64,000 bases of DNA, taken from NCBI GenBank assembly GCA_965652425.1, contig CBFGVX010000004.1, positions 5,050-69,049 on the forward strand. Direction: 5' to 3'. Of this stretch, positions 54,418-63,216 are shown one piece after another. The position numbers and the translations under genes are program-made. Below the pieces are notes generated by a model. That model saw only the letters and a list, made by a program, of their open reading frames with translations, did not search any database and was not told where the DNA came from. This DNA comes from JANSXG01 sp965652425. GTDB taxonomy: Bacteria; Planctomycetota; Phycisphaerae; Phycisphaerales; UBA1924. Positions within the stretch are counted from its first letter, which is position 1, and every line of letters starts with the position of its first letter.

Positions 54418-56376
54418 ATGCAACCCGGTCGGGCCACGATGGACTTTTTCGGTGAGCAGGATGCAGCCAGAAAACGCACGAGGCAACTCGTGCTGCTTTA
54501 CGGCCTCGCGGTCCTGCTGATGTGCGGCGTTGTCGCCGGGGTCACGGGGCTGGTGTTCGGAGCGTCGAATAACGGCGAGCCCGCCGCGATCTTCGTCCCG
54601 GCGGCGATCGCGGCGATCGTGACCGGTCTGATCATCGCCGGGGGATCGGCCTACCGCATCGCCCAGCTTCGCGGCGGGGGCAGTTCGGTCGCGCTGGCTC
54701 TGGGGGGTAAGAGAATCGCTCCGGATTCGACTGATCCCCACGAGCGCCGAGTGCTCAATGTCGTCGAAGAGATGGCCATCGCCTCGGGCGTGCCTGTCCC
54801 ACCGGTCTACATGCTCGGTCAGGAAACGGCGATCAATGCGTTCGCCGCGGGATACAGCACGGGCGATGCGGTCATCGGCGTCACCCACGGCTGCGTCGTG
54901 GGGCTGACGCGGGATGAACTGCAGGGGGTGATGGCCCACGAATTCAGCCACATCCTCAACGGTGACATGCGCCTGAACATCCGAATGATCGGTCTGATCA
55001 ACGGCATCGTGCTGCTGAGTCTGATGGGCCATATGGTCATGCGATCGGCCCTGTACGCCCCGCGAGGACGCGGCAAAAACGACAGCACACTCCCTCTACT
55101 GGTCATCGGTGTCGTCCTGCTGATCGTGGGTTCGCTGGGCTCGGTGATGGGCCGGTTCATCCAGGCCGCGGTAAGCCGGCAGCGGGAGTTCCTGGCCGAT
55201 GCCGCGGCGGTGCAGTTCACCCGCAATCCGGATGGTATCGCCAACGCCCTGCGCAGGATCGGTGGCGCGACCGGTCGGGGACGGCTGAAGAGCCCCCATG
55301 CCGAGGAAGCGAACCACATGCTCTTCGGGGAGGGGATCCGGGCATCGTCGCTGTTTGGCTCGGCCCTCGCCTCACACCCGCCTCTGCCCAAGCGCATCCG
55401 AGCGATCAACCCGAGTTGGGATGGAACCATGCTCGAACCCATCGTCGACGCGAACAGGGAGCGGATCGAGCGCGAGGGAACGCCGGCGGACCGGATCAAC
55501 AAACATTTACGGGATCGACTCGACAGCCAGAAGCAGCCCGACGCAGTGCTGGAGCTGCTCCCGTTGCTGGCTCTGGCCGGGAACGCGACTCCTGCTCATC
55601 TCGAACACGCGCGACGGGTTCTCAGCGCGATCCCGAAACCGCTCAAGGATGCCGCTCACGATATCTACGGCGCACGCGCGGTGGTCTACTGCCTGCTGCT
55701 CGACTCGCGACCGCAATACCTCAACAGGCAGATGGATATCCTCCGCTCCAAGGGTGGCTCTGGCATCGCGAAGCTGGTTGAGGACCTCCGTCCCCTCGCC
55801 TTGCCGCTGGACCGGCATCTGCGCTTGCCGCTGCTGGACATGACCCTCGGAACGCTGGCCGAACTCTCTGCGCAGCAGCACCGAGAGTTCAGAGCGAATG
55901 TCCGGGCTCTGGTCGATGCCGATGAGCAACTCGACCTTTTCGAGTGGGTCAGTCTCAAGGTGCTCGAGCACCACCTCGACGAGCGATTCGAGGAGAGCAG
56001 TCGCCCGATTACGCAGTACTACTCGCTTGCGAAACTCGGCGAACCGATCGGTGTGCTCCTCTCGACGATGGTCCATGCCGGCACCGAACAGCCGGAGCAC
56101 GCCGCGAAAGCGTTCGGACTGGCGGCGAGGCCGCTCAAGATCGAAGGGATCCGCTTTATCCCGCGTCCGGACTGCACTTTAGCCAGTCTTGAATCGGCTC
56201 TGGATGTGCTCCGAACCGTCGCCCCGCGGCTCAAACAGGAAGTCTTCAAGGCCTGCGCCATCGCCGCGGGCAGCGACCGGGTCATCACTCCGGATGAAGC
56301 TGAGCTTCTTCGCGCGATCGGAGACATCCTGGGTGTGCCGACCCCCCCGCTCCTGCCCGGCCAGCGCCTGGTCTGA
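54418..56376 (+). CDS. M48 family zinc metalloprotease with long C-terminal extension
   Basis: 652 residues, about twice the length of HtpX. Two N-terminal TM segments (LVLLYGLAVLLMCGVVAGVT; IFVPAAIAAIVTGLIIAGG), then the HtpX-like catalytic domain: LNVVEEMAIASGVPVPPVYM, HGCVVGLTRDELQGVMAHEF with HEFSH (zinc), then ISGLINGIVLLSL... two more TM segments and REFLADAAAVQFTRNPDGIA (third ligand). From ~residue 330 an extra ~320-residue helical extension (LPLLALAGNATPAHLEHARR, and a TerB-like YxxA region near the end: RVITPDEAELLRAIGDILGV) is present. It follows lemA closely, so a LemA-M48 membrane quality-control pair is likely. Confidence 0.85.
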   Translation: MQPGRATMDFFGEQDAARKRTRQLVLLYGLAVLLMCGVVAGVTGLVFGASNNGEPAAIFVPAAIAAIVTGLIIAGGSAYRIAQLRGGGSSVALALGGKRIAPDSTDPHERRVLNVVEEMAIASGVPVPPVYMLGQETAINAFAAGYSTGDAVIGVTHGCVVGLTRDELQGVMAHEFSHILNGDMRLNIRMIGLINGIVLLSLMGHMVMRSALYAPRGRGKNDSTLPLLVIGVVLLIVGSLGSVMGRFIQAAVSRQREFLADAAAVQFTRNPDGIANALRRIGGATGRGRLKSPHAEEANHMLFGEGIRASSLFGSALASHPPLPKRIRAINPSWDGTMLEPIVDANRERIEREGTPADRINKHLRDRLDSQKQPDAVLELLPLLALAGNATPAHLEHARRVLSAIPKPLKDAAHDIYGARAVVYCLLLDSRPQYLNRQMDILRSKGGSGIAKLVEDLRPLALPLDRHLRLPLLDMTLGTLAELSAQQHREFRANVRALVDADEQLDLFEWVSLKVLEHHLDERFEESSRPITQYYSLAKLGEPIGVLLSTMVHAGTEQPEHAAKAFGLAARPLKIEGIRFIPRPDCTLASLESALDVLRTVAPRLKQEVFKACAIAAGSDRVITPDEAELLRAIGDILGVPTPPLLPGQRLV

Positions 56377-56429
56377 GCGGCAAAGCCCTGAACCGACGAA
56401 CGGAGCAGGTTTCGCGGTATCGTGCTGTC

Positions 56430-56945
56430 ATGAAACCAGTCCTGCTCGCCGTTCTCGCCGGTCTCTGCTGGGGCATCGGGGAGGTCTTCACCCGGAGCGT
56501 GCTTCATTCCAAGGAGATCGGTCCGTTCGCCGCGATCGCGATCCGGTCGACCGTGGCCATCCCGGCGATCTGGGCGGCCTACTACATCGCGGCCCATGTC
56601 CTTCGATCGCCGATGGAGGTCGAAGGGTGGTTCACGCAGGCGTCGGCGCGGACCTGGTTCAAACTGATCGTCGGGTCCGGTCTGATCGCCGGTGCCGCAG
56701 CGATGATCTTCTTTTACGCCGCATTGAGTCTGGGTGAGGTGTCGAGGATCAAACCGATCGCGTTCGCCTTGGCTCCGGCCACCGCTGTCCTGCTCGGGTG
56801 GCTCACGCTTGGGGAATCGCTCACCGTTCGAAAAGTGATCGCGCTGGTTCTGATCCTGACCGGTGTCGTGCTGCTGACCGGTCAACCCAAGGCCAAGCGT
56901 GCCGAATCGCTGCCGGGCGATCAGTCGATCCGCACGAATTCGTAG
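56430..56945 (+). CDS. EamA/DMT-like membrane protein (single-domain)
   Basis: 171 residues with a helical hydrophobic pattern: LAVLAGLCWGIGEVFTRSVL, AAIAIRSTVAIPAIWAAYYI, LIVGSGLIAGAAAMIFFYAA, and IALVLILTGVVLLTGQP at the end. This is half of the ten-TM drug/metabolite transporter family; single-domain members act as dimers. GEVSRIKPIAFALAPATAVL is the typical EamA hinge with Pro. Substrate unknown. It ends inside the convergent CpcT-like gene (25-bp overlap). Confidence 0.7.
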   Translation: MKPVLLAVLAGLCWGIGEVFTRSVLHSKEIGPFAAIAIRSTVAIPAIWAAYYIAAHVLRSPMEVEGWFTQASARTWFKLIVGSGLIAGAAAMIFFYAALSLGEVSRIKPIAFALAPATAVLLGWLTLGESLTVRKVIALVLILTGVVLLTGQPKAKRAESLPGDQSIRTNS

Positions 56946-57595
56946 CCGCCCTCGGTCGCCCCCCAAACTTGCTGGTCCTGAGCGTTATAGCCCCGGTCCC
57001 AGGTCAGAAGCATATCGGGAGTGATGGTGACTTCGCTCATGACATAGGCCGCACCACGCAGCGTGCTGGCGCAGGTCCCGGAATCGGTTGATCCGACGAA
57101 CGATCCGCTTTGTTCGTCATATCGCAGGGTGACCGCGCACCCTTCGAGTTCGGTCAGATCAGCGGGCCGAAACTCCGAGAATCGCTGCGGCGATTTCCAC
57201 CACCCTGCGTACTGCAGCGCCGGCTGGGGCAACTCGTAGACCTCGCTCCTGAAGCGATTCTCGTCTATTCGAGTGACTCGGTAGACGCGTTGGCGGTACG
57301 GACGATCGATCGCCGCAGCGGTGGCCTGCTCGACATACAACCACGCTTCACCGGGATCGCGGTCCGGCCAAATCCGGACCATCTTGAGCCGGATATCGAA
57401 GTACTGATCGTCCCTCTCCGACTGGGCCGCGCTGCTGAACGAACCGGTCATCCAAGACACGAGGCGTGCGAACTCCTGATCCTGCGCGGCCGAGCCGGTG
57501 TTCGGTGTGGTGGACTTTGACGCGCAACCGCCGCTCACGAGGGCGGCGAGAAGAATGCCCCAGCCCATGAATTGTCTGATTGCGAAAGTTGGCAT
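56921..57595 (-). CDS. CpcT/CpeT-like lipoprotein
   Basis: 224 residues. Lipoprotein signal (GILLAALVSGGC), then a beta-barrel-type domain with LVSWMTGSFSSAAQSERDDQ, MVRIWPDRDPGEAWLYVEQA and RVYRVTRIDENRFRSEVYEL, matching the CpcT/CpeT chromophore lyase-like family. In non-photosynthetic bacteria such proteins have no known bilin substrate. The ATG at 57593-57595 has GGAGG upstream. Divergent from xthA, 54 bp away. Confidence 0.8.
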   Translation of the reverse strand: MPTFAIRQFMGWGILLAALVSGGCASKSTTPNTGSAAQDQEFARLVSWMTGSFSSAAQSERDDQYFDIRLKMVRIWPDRDPGEAWLYVEQATAAAIDRPYRQRVYRVTRIDENRFRSEVYELPQPALQYAGWWKSPQRFSEFRPADLTELEGCAVTLRYDEQSGSFVGSTDSGTCASTLRGAAYVMSEVTITPDMLLTWDRGYNAQDQQVWGATEGGYEFVRID

Positions 57596-57649
57596 GCGCC
57601 GCCTCCTGTTGCAGTGATGATTGTTCGACAACACCGTACACTCGTTGCC

Positions 57650-58438
57650 ATGCGAGTGACCACCTGGAATGTCAACGGTCTGCGTGCCGCACTGCGAAAG
57701 GGGTTCGCTTCGACCATCGATCGGATCCGGCCCGATGTGCTTCTGTTGCAGGAGGTGCGGGCCAATCCGGAGCAGCTCCCCGGCGAGTGGCAGCGGCCCG
57801 ACGGCTGGCATGTGCACTGGCACCCGGCAGAGAAACCGGGCTACTCCGGGACCGCGATCTGGTCCAGACACCCGATCGAGATTCTCGGCACGGGGCACGG
57901 AATCGCGGATTCCTCGCTCGGCCCGGGAGACCCCGAGGGTCGGCTGGTGCTGGCCAAGACCGGCCCAGTCCGGGTAGCGAGTGTGTACTTGCCATCAGGG
58001 TCATCCGGGGTGCACCGGCAAGCGCAGAAGGACCTCTGGCTGCACGCCTTCGAGCGTTGGGCGACCGGCACCTGCAAGGGCCGCACCCCCACGCTGCTCG
58101 GCGGCGATTTCAACATCGCCCACACGGAAAATGACATTTTCCACGCCAAATCCAACCAGAACACTTCCGGCTTCCTGCCCCATGAGCGGGAGTGGATCGG
58201 CAAGCTCTTCGAGTCGGGTTGGCAGGACTTTGTCCGCATGCAGGCCGGTGAGCGTCCCGGCCCGTACACCTGGTGGAGCAACCGTGGGAGAGCCAGAGAA
58301 CTGGATCGGGGCTGGCGGATCGATTACCTGCTCGGCAACAAGGCCGCCTCGCGGATCGCCGGCCCCACGCACATCGACCGGGAGGCCGGAATCACCGTTT
58401 CCGACCACGCCCCGGTCTCCATCGATCTTGATGTCTGA
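57650..58438 (+). CDS. xthA: exodeoxyribonuclease III
   Basis: 262 residues of the EEP superfamily. Catalytic pattern: TTWNVNGLRAALRKG, LLLQEVRANP (Glu), GYSGTAIWSR, GGDFNIAHTENDI (Asp/Asn), and VSDHAPVSIDLDV (His) all as in Xth/Exo III. It repairs apurinic sites and removes damaged 3' ends. The ATG at 57650 begins the conserved domain. Confidence 0.92.
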   Translation: MRVTTWNVNGLRAALRKGFASTIDRIRPDVLLLQEVRANPEQLPGEWQRPDGWHVHWHPAEKPGYSGTAIWSRHPIEILGTGHGIADSSLGPGDPEGRLVLAKTGPVRVASVYLPSGSSGVHRQAQKDLWLHAFERWATGTCKGRTPTLLGGDFNIAHTENDIFHAKSNQNTSGFLPHEREWIGKLFESGWQDFVRMQAGERPGPYTWWSNRGRARELDRGWRIDYLLGNKAASRIAGPTHIDREAGITVSDHAPVSIDLDV

Positions 58439-58456
58439 TCGCCGCTCCCCGGTCGG

Positions 58457-59527
58457 TCAGCAGGCGACACCGAAATTCGTGAGTACGAGATTCAGATCGT
58501 CGAGATCGACCGTACCGCTCTCGTCGACATCCCCTTCCTCGCTGTTTGTGCCGAAATTCGTCAGCACGATGTTGAGATCATCAAGGTTCACGAGGTCATC
58601 GCCGTTGGCATCGCCCGGACAGTTCAGGACCTCATCGATGAGCGCGGGCCCGGTGATCGTCAGGGTGGTCGGCTGGGCCTCTGAGAATCGATCCCACTGC
58701 GAGGTCACGAAGTAGTAGGTCGTGCCTTCGAAGAGCAGGATGTCGATCTTGGATTGCCCCTGAGGCAGCCCGAACGGCCCGAAACCGTTGCCCAGCGAAT
58801 AGTCGAGCAGGTTTTCAAGCGGGGCATCGGGGTCGAACGAGCCCTCGTATATGTAGGTGAAATTGTTCCCGGATTCGACGATCGAGTCGAAGGTGTAGCC
58901 ACCGGAGACCGGCACCGTGAAGGGAATGACATCGAACGAAACCGGTCCGAGCGTCGAAACGCCTTCGATGAAGAACGGTCGGTTCCACTGCTCCTTGGAG
59001 TCCGCAATCCGGAATCGTGTCTCGGACTGATCCTCGACCGTGGTCGTCAGGTAGAAGACCGCACCGTCAAGGCCGATCACCCAAGGCGAAGGATTGCCGG
59101 AGTCGATGTTGAAACTGATCGTCCCGCCAGAGCTCAGGTCCACCTCGCTTGAGAAAAGCGGCCCGGAGAAATCCGCGATCGGGTAGTCCGCTATAGTGAC
59201 ATCGCCGGCGATGGGGTTCCCCCAGCTCAATGACTGCCCGCCCGGCCCGGTCGCACTGATGGACATATCGATGGACCAAGGGCGTACCCCGTTCTGCGTA
59301 TCGGCGACGATCGCCGTCCAGAGGGCGGTCAGACCGATCCCGGTGACCGGCTCGGACACCGGATCGAACAACAGATCCACGGTCAGCCCGCTTGAGTTGA
59401 TCACAAGATCACCGGCGGACACGCTGGCGATCACCTTCTCAGCGCCGAGGGCGGCCCCGCTCATGGCACACACAGAGGCCGCGGCGATCCCGATCAACCC
59501 GGCCCGGTTGAAATTGGCGAAATTCAT
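58457..59527 (-). CDS. exported dockerin-like doublet protein
   Basis: 356 residues. Signal peptide (GLIGIAAASVCAMSGAALGA). The middle is a beta-rich domain of unknown type (~25-300) with no known motif. The end is the third dockerin-like pair in this window: ANGDDLVNLDDLNIVLTN and VDESGTVDLDDLNLVLTN. A long GGAGAGGG ribosome site precedes the ATG at 59527. It is convergent with xthA (18 bp) and divergent from hmgA. Confidence 0.8.
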   Translation of the reverse strand: MNFANFNRAGLIGIAAASVCAMSGAALGAEKVIASVSAGDLVINSSGLTVDLLFDPVSEPVTGIGLTALWTAIVADTQNGVRPWSIDMSISATGPGGQSLSWGNPIAGDVTIADYPIADFSGPLFSSEVDLSSGGTISFNIDSGNPSPWVIGLDGAVFYLTTTVEDQSETRFRIADSKEQWNRPFFIEGVSTLGPVSFDVIPFTVPVSGGYTFDSIVESGNNFTYIYEGSFDPDAPLENLLDYSLGNGFGPFGLPQGQSKIDILLFEGTTYYFVTSQWDRFSEAQPTTLTITGPALIDEVLNCPGDANGDDLVNLDDLNIVLTNFGTNSEEGDVDESGTVDLDDLNLVLTNFGVAC

Positions 59528-59740
59528 GTTTCTCCCCTCTCCTGGAACTTGTGTATGAGGACAGGTCAAGCATACTCCCGCACGCACGCGTCTCGCGATA
59601 TTCAGCACGGATTTCTGGCAAAGAGTCGCAGGAATTTGGCAATTTTCGGGGCAGATTGCCCCCTGATTGGGAGGCCGACTCCGAGCCCCCGACCGTACAA
59701 TGCAGTTCAGATTCCTTCTCCGCGAAAGGTGATTGTCAAG

Positions 59741-61144
59741 ATGGCCTACTACACCAAGCTCGGCACCATTCCCAAGAAGAGACATACCCAGTTCCGCCGC
59801 CCCGACGGCGCCCTGTACTCCGAAGAGGTCTTCGGCACCGAGGGCTTCGTCGGACCGACCTCCACGCTGTACCACATCCACCCGCCAACTCAGGTCTCAG
59901 GATGGAAAGCGCTGTATTCGACCGCTCCCGAGTATGTTGAGAAGAGCGTGATGCGCATGCGCCATCTGGTCTCCAAGGGGCTTGCGGTGGAGGGCGATCC
60001 GGTCACCGGACGCAAGGTCGTCCTGGGCAACGCGGATGTCGAGATCGCCATCTGTATCCCAGCGGAAGCCAAGACGCCATATTTTTACAAGAACGGCCAG
60101 GGCGACGAGTGCCTGTTCATCCACTACGGCTCCGGCGAGTGCCGCACCATGTTCGGCACCCTCAAGTTCGGTCCCAAGGACTACATCGTCATCCCCAAGG
60201 GCACGATCTACGAGATCGAGTTCAACCCGCTCTCGGATGCCGAGCGCCCCGAGGGGGTCACTGCCGACGACATGCCGTACGGCAAGTTCCTTGTCATCGA
60301 GACCTGCAACGCGAGCCACATCGCCCCGCCGCCTCGCTATCTCTCGAAGCAGACCGCGCAGTTCCTGGAGCACGCTCCTTACTGCGAGCGCGACCTGCGC
60401 CTGCCCGAGATGCCCATGACCTGGGACGAGGAAGGCGAGTTCGAGGTCCGCGTGAAGGCCCGCGACTGCATGCACTCGTACACCTACCACTACCACCCGC
60501 TCGATGTGGTCGGATGGGACGGCTGCTACTACCCGTACTGCTTCAATGTGGACGATTTCAGCCCGATCACCGGCGAGCTGCATATGCCGCCGCCGATCCA
60601 CCAGACCTTTGAAGCGCACAACTTCGTGATCTGCTCGTTCTGCCCGCGCATGCTCGACACGCACCCGCGTGCGATCAAGGTCCCCTACAACCACTCCAAC
60701 CTCGACTCCGATGAGGTGCTCTACTATGTCGAGGGCAACTTCGGCTCGCGCAAGGGCATCGATGTCGGCTCGTTCACCTGCCATCCGCAGGGTATCCCCC
60801 ACGGCCCCCACCCCGGCACGATCGAGGCCTCGATGGCCCACGATTACACCGCCGAACTCGCCGTGATGGTCGACACCTTCCGCCCGCTGTTCCCGACCAA
60901 ACTCGCGGTCGACATGGACGACCCCAAGTACCCGGCGAGTTGGGAGGGCGAACACTTCCCCGGCGCATCGAAGGCCCGCCTGAACGGCAAGGCCGGTAAA
61001 CCCAAGTTCCCCGCAACCCAGGACGACAACGCAGAACTCCTGCGCGTCGATCGCATCGAACTGCGCTCGGGCAAGCCCACCGGGCGTCCGCATGAGCAGC
61101 CCGGTCGCATCGAGGATTCCATCGAGACCCCCGCCCACCAGTGA
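59741..61144 (+). CDS. hmgA: homogentisate 1,2-dioxygenase
   Basis: 467 residues. Opens the aromatic ring of homogentisate in tyrosine/phenylalanine breakdown. Clear HGD motifs: HYHPLDVVGWDGCYYPYCFN, MPPPIHQTFEAHNFVICSFC, and SFTCHPQGIPHGPHPGT, with iron-binding His and Glu residues. The start at 59741 follows AAAGGTG. The downstream enzymes (maleylacetoacetate isomerase, fumarylacetoacetase) are not in the window. The N-terminal sequence lacks any signal peptide; cytosolic. Confidence 0.95.
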   Translation: MAYYTKLGTIPKKRHTQFRRPDGALYSEEVFGTEGFVGPTSTLYHIHPPTQVSGWKALYSTAPEYVEKSVMRMRHLVSKGLAVEGDPVTGRKVVLGNADVEIAICIPAEAKTPYFYKNGQGDECLFIHYGSGECRTMFGTLKFGPKDYIVIPKGTIYEIEFNPLSDAERPEGVTADDMPYGKFLVIETCNASHIAPPPRYLSKQTAQFLEHAPYCERDLRLPEMPMTWDEEGEFEVRVKARDCMHSYTYHYHPLDVVGWDGCYYPYCFNVDDFSPITGELHMPPPIHQTFEAHNFVICSFCPRMLDTHPRAIKVPYNHSNLDSDEVLYYVEGNFGSRKGIDVGSFTCHPQGIPHGPHPGTIEASMAHDYTAELAVMVDTFRPLFPTKLAVDMDDPKYPASWEGEHFPGASKARLNGKAGKPKFPATQDDNAELLRVDRIELRSGKPTGRPHEQPGRIEDSIETPAHQ

Positions 61145-61190
61145 TACCACCTTCGCCCCTGCGGCCATGACTATTCGAAAGCAGGTACCC

Positions 61191-63119
61191 ATGCCCCGAT
61201 TTTTCCGTCCTCTGAGCATCTGCATCACCGCGACCGCCATCGGGCTGTCCGTGGGGACCCTTGCGCCCGAATCCATCGCGCAGTCGAGATCACCCCGCGA
61301 TCGAGCCACCGAGCAGGCCAGCCCGCAGCAGCAGCTCGACGAGGCCATCCGGAAACAGATCGAGAGCATCCTGCACCCCGCAGGCATCGAGGGAGAGCCG
61401 CTCTCCGGGACGCAGTTCACCGCCGCTCTTTCCGCTGTGGAATCGCTGCACGAAATCGCGGCGTGGTACATCGATCGATCCAACGCCGAACTCTTCCGCG
61501 ACCTCGCACGCACGACCCGTCTGCTTCGCCTCATGGTCGACGGTCGGCAGACCAACAACGCCGAACTCTGGGCGATGTTCATGGAGCACGAGGCGCTGGC
61601 CGACGCCATCGCTTTCGCGATCGAGCCGGGTCGCGACAGTCTGCCCGATGCCATGCTTGTCCTGAATTCGCTCCGCAATCAGTTCGGGCCAGAACGGCTC
61701 GCCGCGTTCTCAAACCTGACCGCCGCGATCTGCGCCGTGCACGACCAGCCACCCACCCCTCCGGGCCGGCGCCCGACCACCGCCGCCGGCCCCAACGAGC
61801 TCTGGGCGTACTACGCATCGAACGAGAATCGCATGCAGTTCGGCGTACGCAACATGCCGGTGGATTTGCTCGCGCATGTGGTCGATGTGACGGCTTCGAT
61901 CGAGGAACTGCAGTGGGCCGTCCAGCGCTACGGCCGTGACCAGCAGGTCGGGAACCGATACGCAGAGATCACCTACGACGACAACGCCTTCCAGACCGGT
62001 GCACCCAAACGCATCGATGCACTTCCCTACACCCTGCAGAACATCCGGCAGGTCGGCGGCGTGTGTACCGAACAGGCCTACTTCGCTGCTCATGTCGGCA
62101 AGGCCATGGGCATACCGACCGTGGAGGTCACATCGATCGGCTCGGCCGCCAGCCACGCGTGGTTGGGCTACCTCCGCGTTCGGGGCCGTCAGGCGGCGTG
62201 GGACTTCGATGCCGGCCGCTACGACGAGTACAAGCAGTATGTCGGCGACTTCCGAGACCCCCTCTCCGGAAAGAACTACGACGAGGGACATGTCGCCTTC
62301 CTGTCTCTGATGATCGGCGTGAGCCCCGAGGAGATCTACCGCGCGACCGCCATGCACGACACGACCCGTCTGTTTTCCAAGTTCGCCGAACACGCGGACG
62401 GTCCGGTCATTTCTTTCGAAATCGAGACGACCCAGCCGATCGCACCGGTCCGCAAGCCCGACGCCGCGGGCATCAGCGAACTCCTGACCGCGGCTTTCGA
62501 GCAGGCCGGCGCGGAACGCCGCGTGTGGGAACTCGCTGGCGAACTCGCTTCGGAGCGACGCATCGCAGGCCGGGAACTCGAAGCGGTCTTCACCTACCTC
62601 GAGCGGCTCTGCGGCAGAAATGAGATCGCGTACTTCGCGATGATGGCACCGAAACTGCTCTGGGCGATCGAAGATGTCCGTGCTCAAGCGCGGCTGTATG
62701 ATCGCGTGGTCAATGTCGTTCGCCAGAGTCCCGGGCATGTCGCCAAAGTTCGATTCGCCCAGGGCGACGGCCTGATGAACCGCGAGATGTACGAAGAGGC
62801 GATGAGGGCCTACCTGCTCCCCACGCAATCGCGTAATCTCGACGGACCGTGGACCGTCGACGCGATCGATCGCGTGACCAACCTGCTTCGCCGAACCAAC
62901 AAGCAGCAGCACCTCGCGGGAATCATCGGGGACATTTTCCGCAAAGTTCCCCGTCCCTCCACCGAGGGCTCGCATTCGGCCCGAGCCGGCTCCGTCTGGG
63001 GACAGGTGGGTCAGAGGTACTACATGGCCCTGATCATCAGTGGCGATACGCAGGAAGCCCAGAACATCCGCAGGGAACTCGACACGATCCTGCGCCGGGT
63101 CAATGTCCCGATCCGCTGA
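61191..63119 (+). CDS. exported transglutaminase-like protein
   Basis: 642 residues. Signal peptide (LSICITATAIGLSVGTLAPE), then an N-terminal helical part and a transglutaminase-like core: QVGGVCTEQAYFAAHVGKAM (catalytic Cys), AASHAWLGYLRVRG (His) and AAWDFDAGRYDEYK (Asp). The rest of the C-terminal half is helical, possibly TPR-like. Function: peptidase, amidase or crosslinking in the periplasm. Start at ATG 61191 is preferred over 61167 for its GCAGG ribosome site. It may be cotranscribed with the next gene. Confidence 0.8.
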   Translation: MPRFFRPLSICITATAIGLSVGTLAPESIAQSRSPRDRATEQASPQQQLDEAIRKQIESILHPAGIEGEPLSGTQFTAALSAVESLHEIAAWYIDRSNAELFRDLARTTRLLRLMVDGRQTNNAELWAMFMEHEALADAIAFAIEPGRDSLPDAMLVLNSLRNQFGPERLAAFSNLTAAICAVHDQPPTPPGRRPTTAAGPNELWAYYASNENRMQFGVRNMPVDLLAHVVDVTASIEELQWAVQRYGRDQQVGNRYAEITYDDNAFQTGAPKRIDALPYTLQNIRQVGGVCTEQAYFAAHVGKAMGIPTVEVTSIGSAASHAWLGYLRVRGRQAAWDFDAGRYDEYKQYVGDFRDPLSGKNYDEGHVAFLSLMIGVSPEEIYRATAMHDTTRLFSKFAEHADGPVISFEIETTQPIAPVRKPDAAGISELLTAAFEQAGAERRVWELAGELASERRIAGRELEAVFTYLERLCGRNEIAYFAMMAPKLLWAIEDVRAQARLYDRVVNVVRQSPGHVAKVRFAQGDGLMNREMYEEAMRAYLLPTQSRNLDGPWTVDAIDRVTNLLRRTNKQQHLAGIIGDIFRKVPRPSTEGSHSARAGSVWGQVGQRYYMALIISGDTQEAQNIRRELDTILRRVNVPIR

Positions 63120-63216
63120 GGTTCACTCAAGTACGCGCCTTGTTGTTCTCCGCGGCTCGATTTAGCATCCCCGCAGCGTTCGATGATTTCTCTCGCAACG
63201 GGCCGCAGGACACCCT

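Noticed and set aside
59897..61678. 593-codon minus-strand frame opposite hmgA
   Set aside because: Antisense shadow of a clear dioxygenase gene.
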